Positions 4,934 through 5,702 of a stretch of 5,702 bases of DNA are shown piece after piece. Numbering within the stretch: the stretch's first letter is position 1; each line of letters opens with the position of its first letter. The stretch is taken from contig CAZAGT010000328.1 of assembly GCA_964484515.1 (NCBI GenBank), forward strand, positions 1 to 5,702, read 5' to 3'. The notes beneath the pieces are model-generated. The model had not been told where the DNA came from. It ran no database searches and was given only the letters and a program-made list of their open reading frames with translations. The DNA is from CAZAGT01 sp964484515 (GTDB taxonomy: Bacteria; Desulfobacterota; DSM-4660; Desulfatiglandales; HGW-15). The position numbers and the translations under genes were made by a program.

Positions 4934-5702
4934 CTACTCCATTCCAAACCAATCCGGCCTCAGTAGCCTCGGTACGTGCAAGGCGATACCTGGGTAGAAG
5001 GCGACCAGGAGCAGGATGGTCAGGACGGCTAGGATATAAGGGATTATGGCGATCGAGGCCTTGGCCAGAGGCATGCCGGCAATGCTGGACGCTATCAACA
5101 GACACATCCCGTAGGGAGGCGTTACCAGTCCGATGGCCAGACAAAGGGTGACGACGATCCCGAGATGGATCTCGTGAATACCAAACATCTGCGCGGCCGG
5201 CAAAATGACCGGCACGAACAGGATCATCGCCGGGATGGCGTCCATAAAGGTCCCCACAAGCAGGAAGAAGACGATAATGAGGAGCATGAAGATTTGGGGG
5301 TTCGGCAAGCTGGTTGCGAAGAAGTGGGCAACCGATTGAGAAAGCTGATAGTAACTCAGTAACTCCCCCAGGGCCCCCGCCGTGGAGAGGGCAAAGAGCG
5401 CCAAAGACGACAACCTGAGCGTATCCTTGAAGATGGCCGGCAGGTTAAGCCATTTCAGCGACCGGTACCAGAACTTGCTGATCAGGAAGGCGTAGATACA
5501 GGCCAACACGGCGGCCTCGGTCGGCGTCACGATTCCTCCGATGATCCCGGCCAGGATGAGGAACGGCGTAAAGAGCGGCGGCAATGACTTCAGGATCAGG
5601 GGAAACAACTCAACCAGCTTCATCCGTTGATGCCGAGGATACCCGTGACGGACCGATACGATATAGAGCACCAGCATTTGGGACAGGCCCACCATCACAC
5701 CC
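4934..5702 (-). CDS. dctM: TRAP transporter large permease (DctM family), C-terminal part
   Basis: This fragment of about 255 residues runs off the right edge of the window; the frame stays open there, so the gene is partial at its 5' end and GTG/ATG codons near the edge are internal. It is strongly hydrophobic with several membrane segments. DctM landmarks counted from the edge are GGIVTPTEAA at 54-63, GTFMDAIPAMI at 149-159 and LAIGLVTPPYG at 187-197, the last two belonging to the conserved C-terminal half. DctM is the main channel-forming subunit of tripartite, sodium-gradient-driven importers for carboxylates, sialic acids, amino acids and related anions. The small permease (DctQ) and the periplasmic binding protein (DctP) would be expected beyond the right edge and are not seen. 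It is followed on the same strand by the aconitase X genes after a 246-bp spacer, which suggests but does not prove that they share a substrate. Confidence 0.93.
   Translation of the reverse strand, partial: GVMVGLSQMLVLYIVSVRHGYPRHQRMKLVELFPLILKSLPPLFTPFLILAGIIGGIVTPTEAAVLACIYAFLISKFWYRSLKWLNLPAIFKDTLRLSSLALFALSTAGALGELLSYYQLSQSVAHFFATSLPNPQIFMLLIIVFFLLVGTFMDAIPAMILFVPVILPAAQMFGIHEIHLGIVVTLCLAIGLVTPPYGMCLLIASSIAGMPLAKASIAIIPYILAVLTILLLVAFYPGIALHVPRLLRPDWFGME

Overview
The window reads as a piece of a Gram-negative, moderately GC-rich environmental bacterium. An outer-membrane OprB-type porin with a signal peptide, a TRAP-type permease and a two-subunit aconitase-X enzyme are all present. Phylum cannot be fixed from the sequence. 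Desulfobacterota or NC10-like lineages would be a guess from gene mix and spacer style only.

Every convincing gene is on the minus strand, so transcription runs from the right edge to the left. Reading that way: the C-terminal part of a TRAP transporter large permease (4934-5702, cut by the window edge); a 246-bp AT-rich spacer; the aconitase X large (catalytic) subunit (3410-4687); the aconitase X small (swivel) subunit (2997-3413, ATGA overlap with the large subunit); an OprB-like porin (1835-2980, 16 bp further on); a 482-bp spacer rich in short repeats; a DJ-1/PfpI-family protein (834-1352); and an 833-bp region with no convincing gene.

Taken together, the right two thirds look like an uptake-and-dehydration cassette. 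The porin would pass a small polar substrate across the outer membrane, the TRAP permease would carry an organic acid or amino-acid-like substrate across the inner membrane, and the Fe-S dehydratase would act on it in the cytoplasm. The known bacterial reaction of aconitase X is dehydration of cis-3-hydroxy-L-proline, but the substrate here is not determined by the sequence.

The left third is accessory in character. It holds a 216-bp element with 32-bp inverted ends (29/32 matching) and a nested 12-bp inverted repeat, which looks like a MITE or a REP-doublet. A 43-bp direct repeat (40/43) occurs at 16-58 and 1734-1776, bracketing that element and the PfpI gene. The 1506-1652 spacer carries an 11-bp tandem repeat, helically phased TGTTG motifs and a 13-bp inverted repeat. 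No tRNA, rRNA, CRISPR array or intact transposase was found.
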